Shown here piece after piece: positions 54,473-63,760 of a stretch of 64,000 bases of DNA. Both the position numbers and the translations under genes were made by a program. The stretch's first letter is position 1, and every line of letters begins with the position of its first letter. This DNA comes from Promethearchaeota archaeon. Its GTDB lineage: Archaea; Asgardarchaeota; Lokiarchaeia; Sigyniarchaeales; SOKP01. Under the pieces are notes generated by a model. The model saw only the letters and a program-made list of their open reading frames with translations, had not been told where the DNA came from and did not search any database. Where the stretch lies: positions 1 to 64,000 of the forward strand of contig JAHLWS010000071.1 in the NCBI GenBank assembly GCA_019057795.1, in the 5' to 3' direction.

Positions 54473-55219
54473 GTGGAAAGAAAAGATTTTCTTATAGCTG
54501 AAAAAAAGATTCCTATTGTTGTTCCTAAACGTTTAATGGTGTTTGCGGGTCACCCAGACGACGAAATTGTTTCATGTGGTGGAACGATTCTTAAATATCA
54601 AGCATTAGGTTCTGAGATTTTTGTAGTAGTAGCTACAAGTGGATTGGGTGGATACGCTAAAACGGCCCAGAAGGAAGATATCTTAGAACATCGAAAGCAA
54701 GAACTCGATTTAGTTCGAACAGCTTTGAAATGTAGAGTAATCGAATTAGGTCATTCTGATTTGGAGGTGAATAGAGAAATTATCTCTGAAGTGACGAACC
54801 TTATTAGAGACATCCGCCCTCAAGTGATTCTATTACCCCACTTTTCAGATTTTCATAGAGTTCATAGAAATTTGTCTTTAATTACAAGAGAAGCTATTTA
54901 TCATTGTTCAACGGGAAAAGCTTATGGTGGTCACGAGAGAAACTGGACTCCGTTAGGAGTGTATTATTACGAATCGCCTTCTTGTAAATTTCAATATATA
55001 GAAGGTTCTGTCTTTATAATAGTTAATATTGAAAAATATTGGGTAGAAAAGAAAGAAATTTTTAATCGGGTTTATAAATCTCAGAAAGAAGTGCTAGAGC
55101 GAGTTTTGGATTGGGCTGAAGATACTTCAATTTTACGAGGAAACGAAATTAACTCAAAGTATGGAGAAGCTTATATTCCTATGACAGAATACACTCCTTT
55201 GAAGATTTTATTAATTTAA
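54473..55219 (+). CDS. PIG-L/LmbE family GlcNAc deacetylase
   Basis: A 248-residue zinc deacetylase. MVFAGHPDDEIVSCGGTI (about 23-40) gives the His-Pro-Asp-Asp site, and PHFSDFHRVHRN (near 123) the third His. The family removes acetyl from N-acetylglucosamine on inositol lipids, bacillithiol precursors, or other sugars. Eukaryotic PIG-L works in GPI-anchor synthesis; the family is broad, so the substrate here is not known. The start is GTG 54473. It lies 71 bases after the coiled-coil gene and about 110 before actin. Confidence 0.85.
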   Translation: MERKDFLIAEKKIPIVVPKRLMVFAGHPDDEIVSCGGTILKYQALGSEIFVVVATSGLGGYAKTAQKEDILEHRKQELDLVRTALKCRVIELGHSDLEVNREIISEVTNLIRDIRPQVILLPHFSDFHRVHRNLSLITREAIYHCSTGKAYGGHERNWTPLGVYYYESPSCKFQYIEGSVFIIVNIEKYWVEKKEIFNRVYKSQKEVLERVLDWAEDTSILRGNEINSKYGEAYIPMTEYTPLKILLI

Positions 55220-55329
55220 AAATAAATAGGTTAATTGGAGAATTCAAATAAAGTTATATTAATTAAATATAATAGATTTTTATGAGAAAGATAAAGTATT
55301 AATAGATAATCTGTTTGGGAATAACAATT

Positions 55330-56445
55330 ATGGGAAATCTCACAGTCGTTTTGGATATTGGGCAGTTCTCGACAAAAGCCGGGTATGCTGGGGAAGATAT
55401 GCCAACTCAAATCTTTTTTACTATAGTAGGTAAACCTAAGTATAGACAGATCGATTACGAATACGCGGGTACTAAACAAGATGAATATTATGTAGGGGAT
55501 GAAATCCAATCAATAGGACTGTATAAAATTTTTTACCCAATAAAGAAAGGAATAATTCAGGATTGGTTATCGTTCGAAAAAATTATTGATTATATTTTTT
55601 ACAATTTGAGAGTAGATCCAAGTTTAGTCAATGTTTTATTCGCCGTACACCCATTGTTTCCATACGGGGATATAAAACGGCTATTTGAATTGTTTTTAGA
55701 AAACTACCAGTGCAACGCGTTTTATCCCGTTTTAGACTCTATGCTTACTTTATATGCGGGAGGATTTCAAACAGGGTTAGTGGTTGAGATTGGGGATAGT
55801 ATCACGAGAATCGTGCCAATTTACGAGGGATACAAGATAGATCATGCAGTAAGAATACTTGAGATTGGTGGAAGAACTTTAACCAAGTACATGGAAAAAA
55901 TATTAGGAGAAAGGGGATTTTCAGCTGACTCTTCAATTAGAAAGGAACTGGTAAGGGCTCTCAAAGAAAAAGCGTGTTTCGTCTCGCTCGATTATAAAGA
56001 AGATTTAAAAAGAGTTGAACAGTATGAAAAAGAGTATTCTTTACCGGATGGTTCTACTATTTCTTTGAGTAAAGAAAGATTTGCAGTACCTGAGCTTTTT
56101 TTTAATCCAACATTAGAATTGGAAGAAGATTCTTTAACAGAGGCTATTATGGATGTAATCGAAATGTGTGACGTCGATATTCGACCAGACTTATTGAACA
56201 ATATTTTTTTATCGGGAGGTTCTTCTATGTTTCCAAATTTTAAATCTAGAATGTATCAAGAATTAGAATTTGAATTAGCACGGAGGAAGAGGAAGAACCA
56301 AATTATCAAAATTATAGCACCTAGGGAACGAGTTTTCTCTGTTTGGGTTGGTGGCTCAATAGTAGCTAGCATACCTGAATTTCAAAGCAATTGGATAACA
56401 CGTGCCAAATATTTTAAAGATGGCATCCCAGAGAATCTTTTATAG
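55330..56445 (+). CDS. actin-family protein (Asgard actin or Arp-like)
   Basis: The protein has 371 residues from ATG 55330; a TTG at 55315 adds five. All actin subdomain signatures are present in order: phosphate-1 VLDIGQFSTKAGYAGEDMP, GDEIQS, phosphate-2 VVEIGDSITRIVPIYEGY, EKACFVSLD, the adenosine strand IFLSGGSSMFPNF and the C-terminal IIAPRERVFSVWVGGSIVAS. Compared with actin (residues of this protein in parentheses), Gln137 is Asp (136), His161 is Arg (160), Ser14 is Gln, and Asp154 is Glu. These sites order the attacking water and gamma-phosphate, so ATP hydrolysis may be altered. It is more divergent than I would expect for a canonical lokiactin, so an actin-related protein is possible. 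Confidence 0.9.
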   Translation: MGNLTVVLDIGQFSTKAGYAGEDMPTQIFFTIVGKPKYRQIDYEYAGTKQDEYYVGDEIQSIGLYKIFYPIKKGIIQDWLSFEKIIDYIFYNLRVDPSLVNVLFAVHPLFPYGDIKRLFELFLENYQCNAFYPVLDSMLTLYAGGFQTGLVVEIGDSITRIVPIYEGYKIDHAVRILEIGGRTLTKYMEKILGERGFSADSSIRKELVRALKEKACFVSLDYKEDLKRVEQYEKEYSLPDGSTISLSKERFAVPELFFNPTLELEEDSLTEAIMDVIEMCDVDIRPDLLNNIFLSGGSSMFPNFKSRMYQELEFELARRKRKNQIIKIIAPRERVFSVWVGGSIVASIPEFQSNWITRAKYFKDGIPENLL

Positions 56446-56572
56446 TCGATAATTCAAGAGTGATTTTACTCGTTTTTATTTATATTTTTATGATAAGCGT
56501 ATTACAAGCGTATTACAATTTATTAAAACTATTACTTGGGTATTATATCTTAGAATAATATCATCTTAAGTG

Positions 56573-56962
56573 ATGTTTTTAAATATGGCTAATATGGAAT
56601 TAGATCCTTCAAATAATAGCTTTGAACAAGCAAAAATCCTGAAAAAATATTACAAACCAGATTACTCTCAATTGTTTAACAAAATTAGAGACATTAAAGC
56701 CCCTATTAAAAAGGAAATATTAATCGGGTTAATTGATGGCGTTTGGCATTCAGAATTAGATTTAATAAGGGTAGCTAAGCAAAAATGGAAGTATATGGGT
56801 GCAGTCACATTGGCAACTATGATACATTCTTTAAATCACAGTTTAAAAAGCGACTATTTTCAAAAGAAAGTTGTTAACGGGAAATTATTTTACAAAATTT
56901 CCGACAATTACGTAGGTCTTACTCGAGCTGCTTATAACAAATATACCGCCATCAAGTTGTAA
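56573..56962 (+). CDS. small protein with winged-helix-like domain
   Basis: About 129 residues; ATG 56573 or 56585, with a GTG one codon before. The core KKEILIGLIDGVWHSELDLIRV through HSLNHSLKSDYFQKK and LFYKISDNY follows the helix-helix-helix-wing order of archaeal winged-helix proteins. DNA binding is likely but not proven. It lies about 130 bases after actin on the same strand. A TATA-like TATTATATC about 30 bases before the ATG suggests its own promoter. Confidence 0.6.
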   Translation: MFLNMANMELDPSNNSFEQAKILKKYYKPDYSQLFNKIRDIKAPIKKEILIGLIDGVWHSELDLIRVAKQKWKYMGAVTLATMIHSLNHSLKSDYFQKKVVNGKLFYKISDNYVGLTRAAYNKYTAIKL

Positions 56963-56998
56963 AGTCTTTTTATTATTTATTCTTTTTTTTGATTATGC

Positions 56999-59185
56999 TT
57001 ATCTTTTCACGCACTGTTCATTTAAAATTTTATGAGTTTCGCAATTAGAGCAAAATCCATTAACAGAATCGTCCTTAAAGCTATCGCTCCAACATTTTGG
57101 ACAAATATAATAAGGTAAAGGTTTACCATTCTTTCTTTTCACGATTTTAAAGGTATTAAAGCCACATATTGAGCAGAAGGAAGTTTTTAATATAGTAATT
57201 CTACCAGTTTTGGGAACGGAGAGGTAAGTTTTGCAATCTATATTTGAACACGCGAGAAATCTTTTCTTTTGTGAGGTCGTAACTAGCTTCATTGGAAATT
57301 TTTTGCAGGTTGGGCAATTAGCAGTAGTTATTGGATATCTTTTTTGTTTAAAGTCATGTTGCATTGCTGTTTTTAAATTTTTTTTAACGCTATCAAATCT
57401 TAAAGTAATTGCATTTCTGTTGTTAAGAAACTTATCAAACAATTCAAGGAAAATTTTTTTTACAATTTTTATCACGTCTTCTTTAGTCTTCCTATTTTCC
57501 TTTATGTCTTCGAGTAATTTTTCCACAAATCGCGTAAATTCAGGTTTTAAGAACGGTAACCATACTTTTATTAATTCTCGTATTATAAATTTGCCCCACT
57601 CCGTTATTTTGAAATGATTTTTGTCAATTCGCAAGATTAATTTACGATCGATAAGAATTTTAATTATAGTAGGACGAGTCGATTTAGTTCCTAGGTGTTC
57701 TCTCTCCATTAATTTCAAAAGAGTAGTATCAGTATATTTTGGTGGAGGCTGAGTTTCCTTTGCGTTTAATTGAATATTTTTAATTGGAAGTTGTTTTGCT
57801 TCGATTTCTATCGTTGGTTGATAGCTTTTCTTTAAAAAAGGCGCAATTTCATAAAAACCACTTGAGACTAACGAAACCAATCGCGAAGTAAATGGTTCTT
57901 CTTTTATAGATATTTTTAAAATTGTCCTCGATTCTTTTGCTTGTTCTCCGAAAAGAGCTAAATAATGTCGAGCTAATAAATCGTAAACTCTTCTTTGAAT
58001 ATTTTGTTCAAATTTAGAACTATTTTGTTCCAAGCTCTCTAAAGGAGTAATGGGAGGGTGATCTCCGGCGTCAAATTTCCCAATTGTAGGCATTACGCGT
58101 TTTTTAGTTAGTAATTTTAAAGTGTAAGATCCATAGTTAGTGTGAAGTTTGAACTTATCCAAATACTGAATATGGTTAAAAATTGATTGGTATTTATCGC
58201 TATCAGTCCTAGGATAAGAAATTATCTTATTTAAGTAGAGCGCGTTCATGGCGTTCATGGCAGCATTTGCGCTAATCTTTAACCTCCTAGTTAATAAAAC
58301 GAGCGCTTTCGAAGTATTCAAAGGCGTCGGAGGGTTTATAACATTTGTATTTTTACTATTGCTCAAAATTACAGCAATTTTTTCATTTTTTATTTTTTGA
58401 TGGATATTTTTTGCCTCCAGTTCCTCCTCTTTAATAAAAGGGTTCTTATCGTGGAAGGCTTTTATTATATGGGTTTTATAGCTTAAATTCGCTTCTATTG
58501 TCCAATATGGTACAGGTACAAATCGCTCTATTTCTTGATCCCTTAAGAATATTAAATAGAGCAAAGACGTCTGTACCCTCCCTATCGACACAAATTTAGC
58601 ATTAATCTCGTTTAGTAAAGGCTTAAACGTATTTGTAACCTCTCTCGTGCTTGAGAACCCAATTATCGCGTCAATTATGGCTCTAGCCTCGCCTGTCTCA
58701 CCCCAACTCCACTTTGGATTTATCAAATTGGAATATTTAGAAATAATCTCTTTTTTTTGTAATGAACTTAACCACAACTGACGCACTTTAATAGTTTTAT
58801 TAGCTTTAATAACAAACGGTAAGGCGTCAAAAAGCCCAATGTTGCATCCTTCAATATCTGCATCGGTACCGATTACGCATTCATCGCATAATTTAGCGTA
58901 CTCTTTTAACGCGCTAATATATGGCCTAGAATAACTCTTGGAGGCTTTTTCTATTGAATTTGGATTAGTAATTATTTCCCTAGGATTAGATTTCGTCCAA
59001 CTTTTAAATAGATCGGTGTTTTTATACTCTAAAATATGTCCTCGAAGAGGAACAACGTAAATATCTTTAGAATTTACCCGATATACTTTTAAGAATTTTG
59101 TTTTGTTTATAGTCGTAACAGGACCTAATGCTTCGGCTATTGCCTTTGCTGCTTTATTTTTTTCCGATATTATTAAAATCGTCAT
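56999..59185 (-). CDS. topA: type IA DNA topoisomerase
   Basis: A 728-residue enzyme. The Toprim domain has SEKNKAAKAIAEALG at the start and the metal motif TDADIEGC at 107-114. GRVQTSLLY (202-210) and catalytic Tyr324 in SYPRTDSDKY follow. The C-terminus has several zinc ribbons: CPTC/CSNIDC, CSICG/CPKC and CSNC/C. It relaxes negative supercoils or resolves single-strand links with Mg2+. The archaeal topoisomerase I/III distinction cannot be made safely here. ATG 59185. Confidence 0.9.
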   Translation of the reverse strand: MTILIISEKNKAAKAIAEALGPVTTINKTKFLKVYRVNSKDIYVVPLRGHILEYKNTDLFKSWTKSNPREIITNPNSIEKASKSYSRPYISALKEYAKLCDECVIGTDADIEGCNIGLFDALPFVIKANKTIKVRQLWLSSLQKKEIISKYSNLINPKWSWGETGEARAIIDAIIGFSSTREVTNTFKPLLNEINAKFVSIGRVQTSLLYLIFLRDQEIERFVPVPYWTIEANLSYKTHIIKAFHDKNPFIKEEELEAKNIHQKIKNEKIAVILSNSKNTNVINPPTPLNTSKALVLLTRRLKISANAAMNAMNALYLNKIISYPRTDSDKYQSIFNHIQYLDKFKLHTNYGSYTLKLLTKKRVMPTIGKFDAGDHPPITPLESLEQNSSKFEQNIQRRVYDLLARHYLALFGEQAKESRTILKISIKEEPFTSRLVSLVSSGFYEIAPFLKKSYQPTIEIEAKQLPIKNIQLNAKETQPPPKYTDTTLLKLMEREHLGTKSTRPTIIKILIDRKLILRIDKNHFKITEWGKFIIRELIKVWLPFLKPEFTRFVEKLLEDIKENRKTKEDVIKIVKKIFLELFDKFLNNRNAITLRFDSVKKNLKTAMQHDFKQKRYPITTANCPTCKKFPMKLVTTSQKKRFLACSNIDCKTYLSVPKTGRITILKTSFCSICGFNTFKIVKRKNGKPLPYYICPKCWSDSFKDDSVNGFCSNCETHKILNEQCVKR

Positions 59186-59398
59186 TAAATTGTTTTTCTT
59201 TTGCTAAATTCACTTTTATATTAATGTGATTTAAATTTATTATAAAAGTTAACAGAAACTTAAATTACTAATTGCTTGCTTGCTTATAAATGAAAAATCT
59301 CAAGAGAAATAAGATAATTTCCCTTATTATAATTTTTTATTATGTATTTATTATTTTCACTACTTAGCTATCAATAACCGGAATAGGGTTCAAATTTA

Positions 59399-62300
59399 TT
59401 ACTTTGGTAGAGTAAAACTAATCTCGGCTCCCTTATCCCTTCCTTCAGATTCCACCCAGATTTTACCACCATGCACTTCAATCATCCCTTTACTAATAAA
59501 TAGTCCTAATCCACTTCCTTTTTCAAAAGCAGAATAGCTTTCAGTGGCTTGCCCAATTGTAACAAATTTACCAAACAATTTCTCAATTTCTTTTAAAGTT
59601 AACCCCTTTCCGTGATCCTTTATTTTAAAAAGAAAATTTTGATTTTCTTCTAAAACATTAACATTAATTGTACGATCGTTAGTAGAAAATTTCACTGCAT
59701 TTGATAAAATATTCGAGAAAACTTGCGTGATTCTAAATCGATCTACTTTTAGTTCAAGATCCTCGGGGATATTTAAGTTTATAGCTAATTTTTTTTGAAT
59801 AATTTGATATTCTAATTCAGAAAGGCAATCTGTTATTATATCGTAAATATTTTCGACTTTCTTAACTATTTCGATTTTGCCCGCATCGATTTTCATCACA
59901 TCCAATAACCGATTTATGTAACTTTCCAAACGGGCTACATTGCTTAGTACTCGATTTAAATCTTCTTTAATATCATCTTTTAAATCTTTCTCTCTTAATA
60001 AAATTAAATCGATATAGCCCCCCACAGAAATTAAGGGTGTTTTTAAGTCGTGAGCGGCAATGCTAATAAAATCGGTTTTTAATCTATCTAATTCTTTTAG
60101 CTCTATATTTTGCTGCCTTAAGATTCGCTCGGATTCTTTCAATTTCTCCTCTGCGATTTTTTTTTCAGTTATATCTTGAATTATAGCTTGAATTATTGTT
60201 TCACCAGCTATTTTAATAGTGGATATTTCAGATTCGACCCACAACATTTTGTTATCTTTGTTAAATATTCGTACAGTTTGGGGTTTCATTACGATACTCA
60301 TTGGGTCCCTTTTACGCTCCAGCTCTTGAAGCGTTCTCAATCCTGGTTTTGTTTCTGAAGGAAAAAGGTTTGAAAGTTTTAAATAATTCTTACCAATAAG
60401 GTCCTCTTTTTTATAACCAAACAATTCAGACGTTTTAGAATTAATGTCAATAATTTCACCTTTATTGTTTAAGAGCGCAATACTGAATGGAGAGTTTTCG
60501 TATAAATGGCGATATTTACGTTCAGATTCTCTTAATTCCTTCGTTCTTTCAAAAATTATTTTCTCAAGTTCTCTATTCAATATTTTTAATTCTTCTTCAG
60601 ATTTCTGTAATTTTAAGGCAGCTTCTTTTTTTCCCGTGACATCCTGAATTAAGACTTGTATAAAAGTTTCATCTCCTAATTTAATCGTAGATGCGCGAAT
60701 ATTAATCCATTTTTCTACTTTATCTGCGCGAGTAATTTTGAATTCTAACGGTTTTACTGGCTCATTATTGATAAAACTTTCAAATCTACTTTTTAAAAGC
60801 GGAATAAAATATTCTGGTCGATCGAATAAAGTTAAAATTTCTATAAAATTCTTTCCAATAAGGTCCTCTCTCTTGTATTTAGATGGTAATATATTCATAG
60901 TCGAATTACAGTCAATTATTTTCCCCTTTAAATCTATAATCCATATGGCAAACGGAGAACTTTCAAATAAGTGTCGATATTTTTTCTCCGACATAATTAG
61001 TTTTTTCTCCGCTTGTTTACGGGCGGTTATAACTCTTGCAAAACTTATGGCTTTAGTAATTTTTCCGTTTTCTTTCAAAGGAACCGCATTTATCTCACAA
61101 TCATAAACTTCACCTAGAGTGTTTTTTGCAGTAATTTCAAGACCTTTAATTACTTTTCCTGCTTTCAATTCATTAATTTGGACTTTTAATTCTTCGAGAT
61201 TTGCTCCTGCAAAAAATTCTAGAATTTTTTTATTTTGCGCTTCTTTTAAACTTATTTTAGTTTTCTCAAGAAAAGCTTGATTGGCATCTAATATATAACC
61301 TTTTAAATCAGTGAGATATACTAAATCAGGGCTGGCATTAAAAATAGTGTGGTATTTTTCTTCTGATTCTTTAATTTTTTTATCGGCTTCTTTGCGTTCT
61401 GTAATATCCCTTCCAATAATTATTCCTTTAATCTTACCTTCTCTATCTTTAAAAGTGTTTCCTTTAACTTCTATCCATATCCAACGATTATTTTTATGTC
61501 TAATTCTTAGCTCTAAAACGCCTTTGCCTGTATCGAGACCTTCAACCATCGTTTTAATAGCAATTTTTTTATCACCAGGATGAATAATTGCTAGAACTGA
61601 TTTTCCAATAATCTCATTGTTGGTATAACCTAAGGTCCTTAACCATGGTTGTTTATTTGCGTATTCAATTTGAAGATTTTGATTTAAAATACTAATCAAA
61701 TCATAAGCATTCTCTGATATCAATTTGTATCTCTCTTCTGAGCGTTTAAGTTTCTCTTTTAGAAGAATTTTCTCGGTAAAGTCTTGTACCATTCCACAAA
61801 AACCAGATTTAGCACCTTTAGCATCGTATTTTAAATATACTGATGAATTTACTACGATTTTTTGTCCATTTTTCTGAAGAAACTCAAACTGGAAATTACG
61901 TTGTACCACCTCTTTTTTATAAACTTGGTTATAGAAGTTGAATACTTTTTTCCTATTGAATTCATCTGTCAAATTTTGATAACTTTTACCAAGTAATTCT
62001 TCTTTTGAATAACCCGTCATTTCGCAAAATGATTCATTTAAAAACATAAAAGTTCCTTTTAAATCAACTTCAAAATACCCTTCTTTAATGTTTTCTAATA
62101 TGCTTCTATATTTATTCTCAGATTCTTTTATCTTTTGCTCAGCGTTCACTCTATTAGTGATATTGTTATAAGTGCATAGAATTCCTACGATATCCCCTTC
62201 AAGATTATGAAGCGGTACTCGATTTATTTCAAACCACGCTTTGCTTCCGTTGTGTAATATCCACGATTCAATCTTTTCTTCACTTTGATTATTATTCATA

Positions 62301-62992
62301 ACCCTTTTTTCATTTTCTTGAATTAATTTTAAGTTAGCTTTAGCCCATGGTAAATTTTCATCAGTTTTTCCGACAATAAAATCTGGATCTTCAACATTAT
62401 TTACGAAAGCATAATTTTGGTTACAACCCAGATAAGTTAAATTTTTATCTTTCCAATAAATTAATTGAGGAATATTATCGATAACAGAGTCCAACATCTC
62501 TCGCGATTTTTGAAACGATGTTTTCTCACCTTTAGTTTGCAATAATTTCCAGAATCGAAGCTCTGGCATGGTTTCTGCCAATCTTCTTAAGTTAAATTCG
62601 CGCTTAAGCCATTCATCTTCTTTTTGCTTAAATTCAGAGATGTCTCGAGAAATTATTAATATTTTAACTTTTTCAGCGTCATTAATAAATCGTTTTCCCT
62701 TTAATTCATAATATCCATATCCTTCTTTTTGACGAATCCTTATCTGCTCGATTGCTTTTCCAGTTTTTAAGATGTTTTGAAGAAAAATCAAACCTCGATT
62801 TAAATCGCTGTAATAAAAGTTATCTAAGATTTTATGAGCTAAACAGGAATAACCTAATTTTTTCAGATGGACTCTTTCATTAATATATTCACATTCAAAG
62901 TTTTCATTTATAATATAAATTAAATCATCAAAATTTTCTTTAAGAATTTCGCCAATATTATATTCTTTTCCAAAATCGGAAACTGATGCCAT
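59399..62992 (-). CDS. soluble histidine kinase with seven PAS domains
   Basis: A 1197-residue protein. Seven PAS domains, several with the PAC-type end (such as LIIGRDITERKEAD), fill residues 10-930. HisKA follows with phospho-acceptor His981 in AAHDLKTPLIS, and then HATPase_c with the N-box FSNILSNAVKFS, G1 DHGKG and G2 GSGLGLFISK. There is no membrane helix, no response-regulator domain and no cognate regulator nearby, so it should sense a cytoplasmic signal and signal to a partner encoded elsewhere. ATG 62992. Confidence 0.9.
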   Translation of the reverse strand: MASVSDFGKEYNIGEILKENFDDLIYIINENFECEYINERVHLKKLGYSCLAHKILDNFYYSDLNRGLIFLQNILKTGKAIEQIRIRQKEGYGYYELKGKRFINDAEKVKILIISRDISEFKQKEDEWLKREFNLRRLAETMPELRFWKLLQTKGEKTSFQKSREMLDSVIDNIPQLIYWKDKNLTYLGCNQNYAFVNNVEDPDFIVGKTDENLPWAKANLKLIQENEKRVMNNNQSEEKIESWILHNGSKAWFEINRVPLHNLEGDIVGILCTYNNITNRVNAEQKIKESENKYRSILENIKEGYFEVDLKGTFMFLNESFCEMTGYSKEELLGKSYQNLTDEFNRKKVFNFYNQVYKKEVVQRNFQFEFLQKNGQKIVVNSSVYLKYDAKGAKSGFCGMVQDFTEKILLKEKLKRSEERYKLISENAYDLISILNQNLQIEYANKQPWLRTLGYTNNEIIGKSVLAIIHPGDKKIAIKTMVEGLDTGKGVLELRIRHKNNRWIWIEVKGNTFKDREGKIKGIIIGRDITERKEADKKIKESEEKYHTIFNASPDLVYLTDLKGYILDANQAFLEKTKISLKEAQNKKILEFFAGANLEELKVQINELKAGKVIKGLEITAKNTLGEVYDCEINAVPLKENGKITKAISFARVITARKQAEKKLIMSEKKYRHLFESSPFAIWIIDLKGKIIDCNSTMNILPSKYKREDLIGKNFIEILTLFDRPEYFIPLLKSRFESFINNEPVKPLEFKITRADKVEKWINIRASTIKLGDETFIQVLIQDVTGKKEAALKLQKSEEELKILNRELEKIIFERTKELRESERKYRHLYENSPFSIALLNNKGEIIDINSKTSELFGYKKEDLIGKNYLKLSNLFPSETKPGLRTLQELERKRDPMSIVMKPQTVRIFNKDNKMLWVESEISTIKIAGETIIQAIIQDITEKKIAEEKLKESERILRQQNIELKELDRLKTDFISIAAHDLKTPLISVGGYIDLILLREKDLKDDIKEDLNRVLSNVARLESYINRLLDVMKIDAGKIEIVKKVENIYDIITDCLSELEYQIIQKKLAINLNIPEDLELKVDRFRITQVFSNILSNAVKFSTNDRTINVNVLEENQNFLFKIKDHGKGLTLKEIEKLFGKFVTIGQATESYSAFEKGSGLGLFISKGMIEVHGGKIWVESEGRDKGAEISFTLPK

Positions 62993-63137
62993 ATATAATA
63001 AAACCTCTTTAAGATATTAGAAACTAAATACTTATGTTATATCTTAGTAAATATTTCTAATAATGTTAACCTTTTAGTAAAAATATAAAAGAGATTTTTC
63101 TAATCTCCAATTATAGAATGGATATAAAAATTACATT

Positions 63138-63734
63138 ATGACATTTATTGAACCTTCTTTTGAAATCGACGAGAAAGGTAGAGTTATTTGTCAATCCCAT
63201 TCAAATTATCCTCAATTTCTTAAACCTGAGAAGACACCATTTGAAGACTTGCAGATGGAAACCCAATTAACCTGTAAAACGTGTTCACATTATAAAAACG
63301 ACGATTGTTATTTTCCTAAGGCTGACATAGATAAAATTGATTTGGATAGAATAAATAGAACTCTTTTTGAATGCAATCTTTGTGGTAATAAAATCGATCG
63401 CATGTTAACGATCATGCAAAAAATTTATTTAGAGGAAAAATTTCAAATGAAAATGCCTCTTATTTGCTGTAGTTGTTACGAAAGTTTAAAAGAAAAGAAA
63501 TTCGATGAATATTTTAACAAAAGATTTTGGGAAGCTTTAATTTTTTATGCGCCAGTTTTATTTTCACTCGCTAATCCCTATCCAACCAATTTAATATTAG
63601 CGATTGGTTCTTTTTTCATTGTTATCATTTTAAAGATTATTATTAAGCAATATTTTCATTATAGTCTCTTTTTGATAGACTTATTAAAAGGAAAGAAATT
63701 CTACAATAAATATTTCCGAGATAAAGACGGATAA
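63138..63734 (+). CDS. zinc-finger-like protein with C-terminal membrane helix pair
   Basis: A 198-residue protein. Cys clusters CKTCSHYKNDDCYF (near 46-59), CNLCGN (near 79) and CCSCYE (near 110) form two likely zinc sites. Residues 130-175 hold one or two hydrophobic segments and a basic stretch follows. It resembles membrane-anchored treble-clef-type proteins, but I cannot name a family. It diverges from the PAS kinase with a 145-base gap. Confidence 0.55.
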   Translation: MTFIEPSFEIDEKGRVICQSHSNYPQFLKPEKTPFEDLQMETQLTCKTCSHYKNDDCYFPKADIDKIDLDRINRTLFECNLCGNKIDRMLTIMQKIYLEEKFQMKMPLICCSCYESLKEKKFDEYFNKRFWEALIFYAPVLFSLANPYPTNLILAIGSFFIVIILKIIIKQYFHYSLFLIDLLKGKKFYNKYFRDKDG

Positions 63735-63760
63735 AATGGATTTTTTTCCAATTTTTCGTT

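Noticed and set aside
57231..57617. 128-codon plus-strand ORF opposite the topoisomerase
   Set aside because: The minus-strand topoisomerase covers it completely with strong motifs, and the ORF shows no motif of its own.
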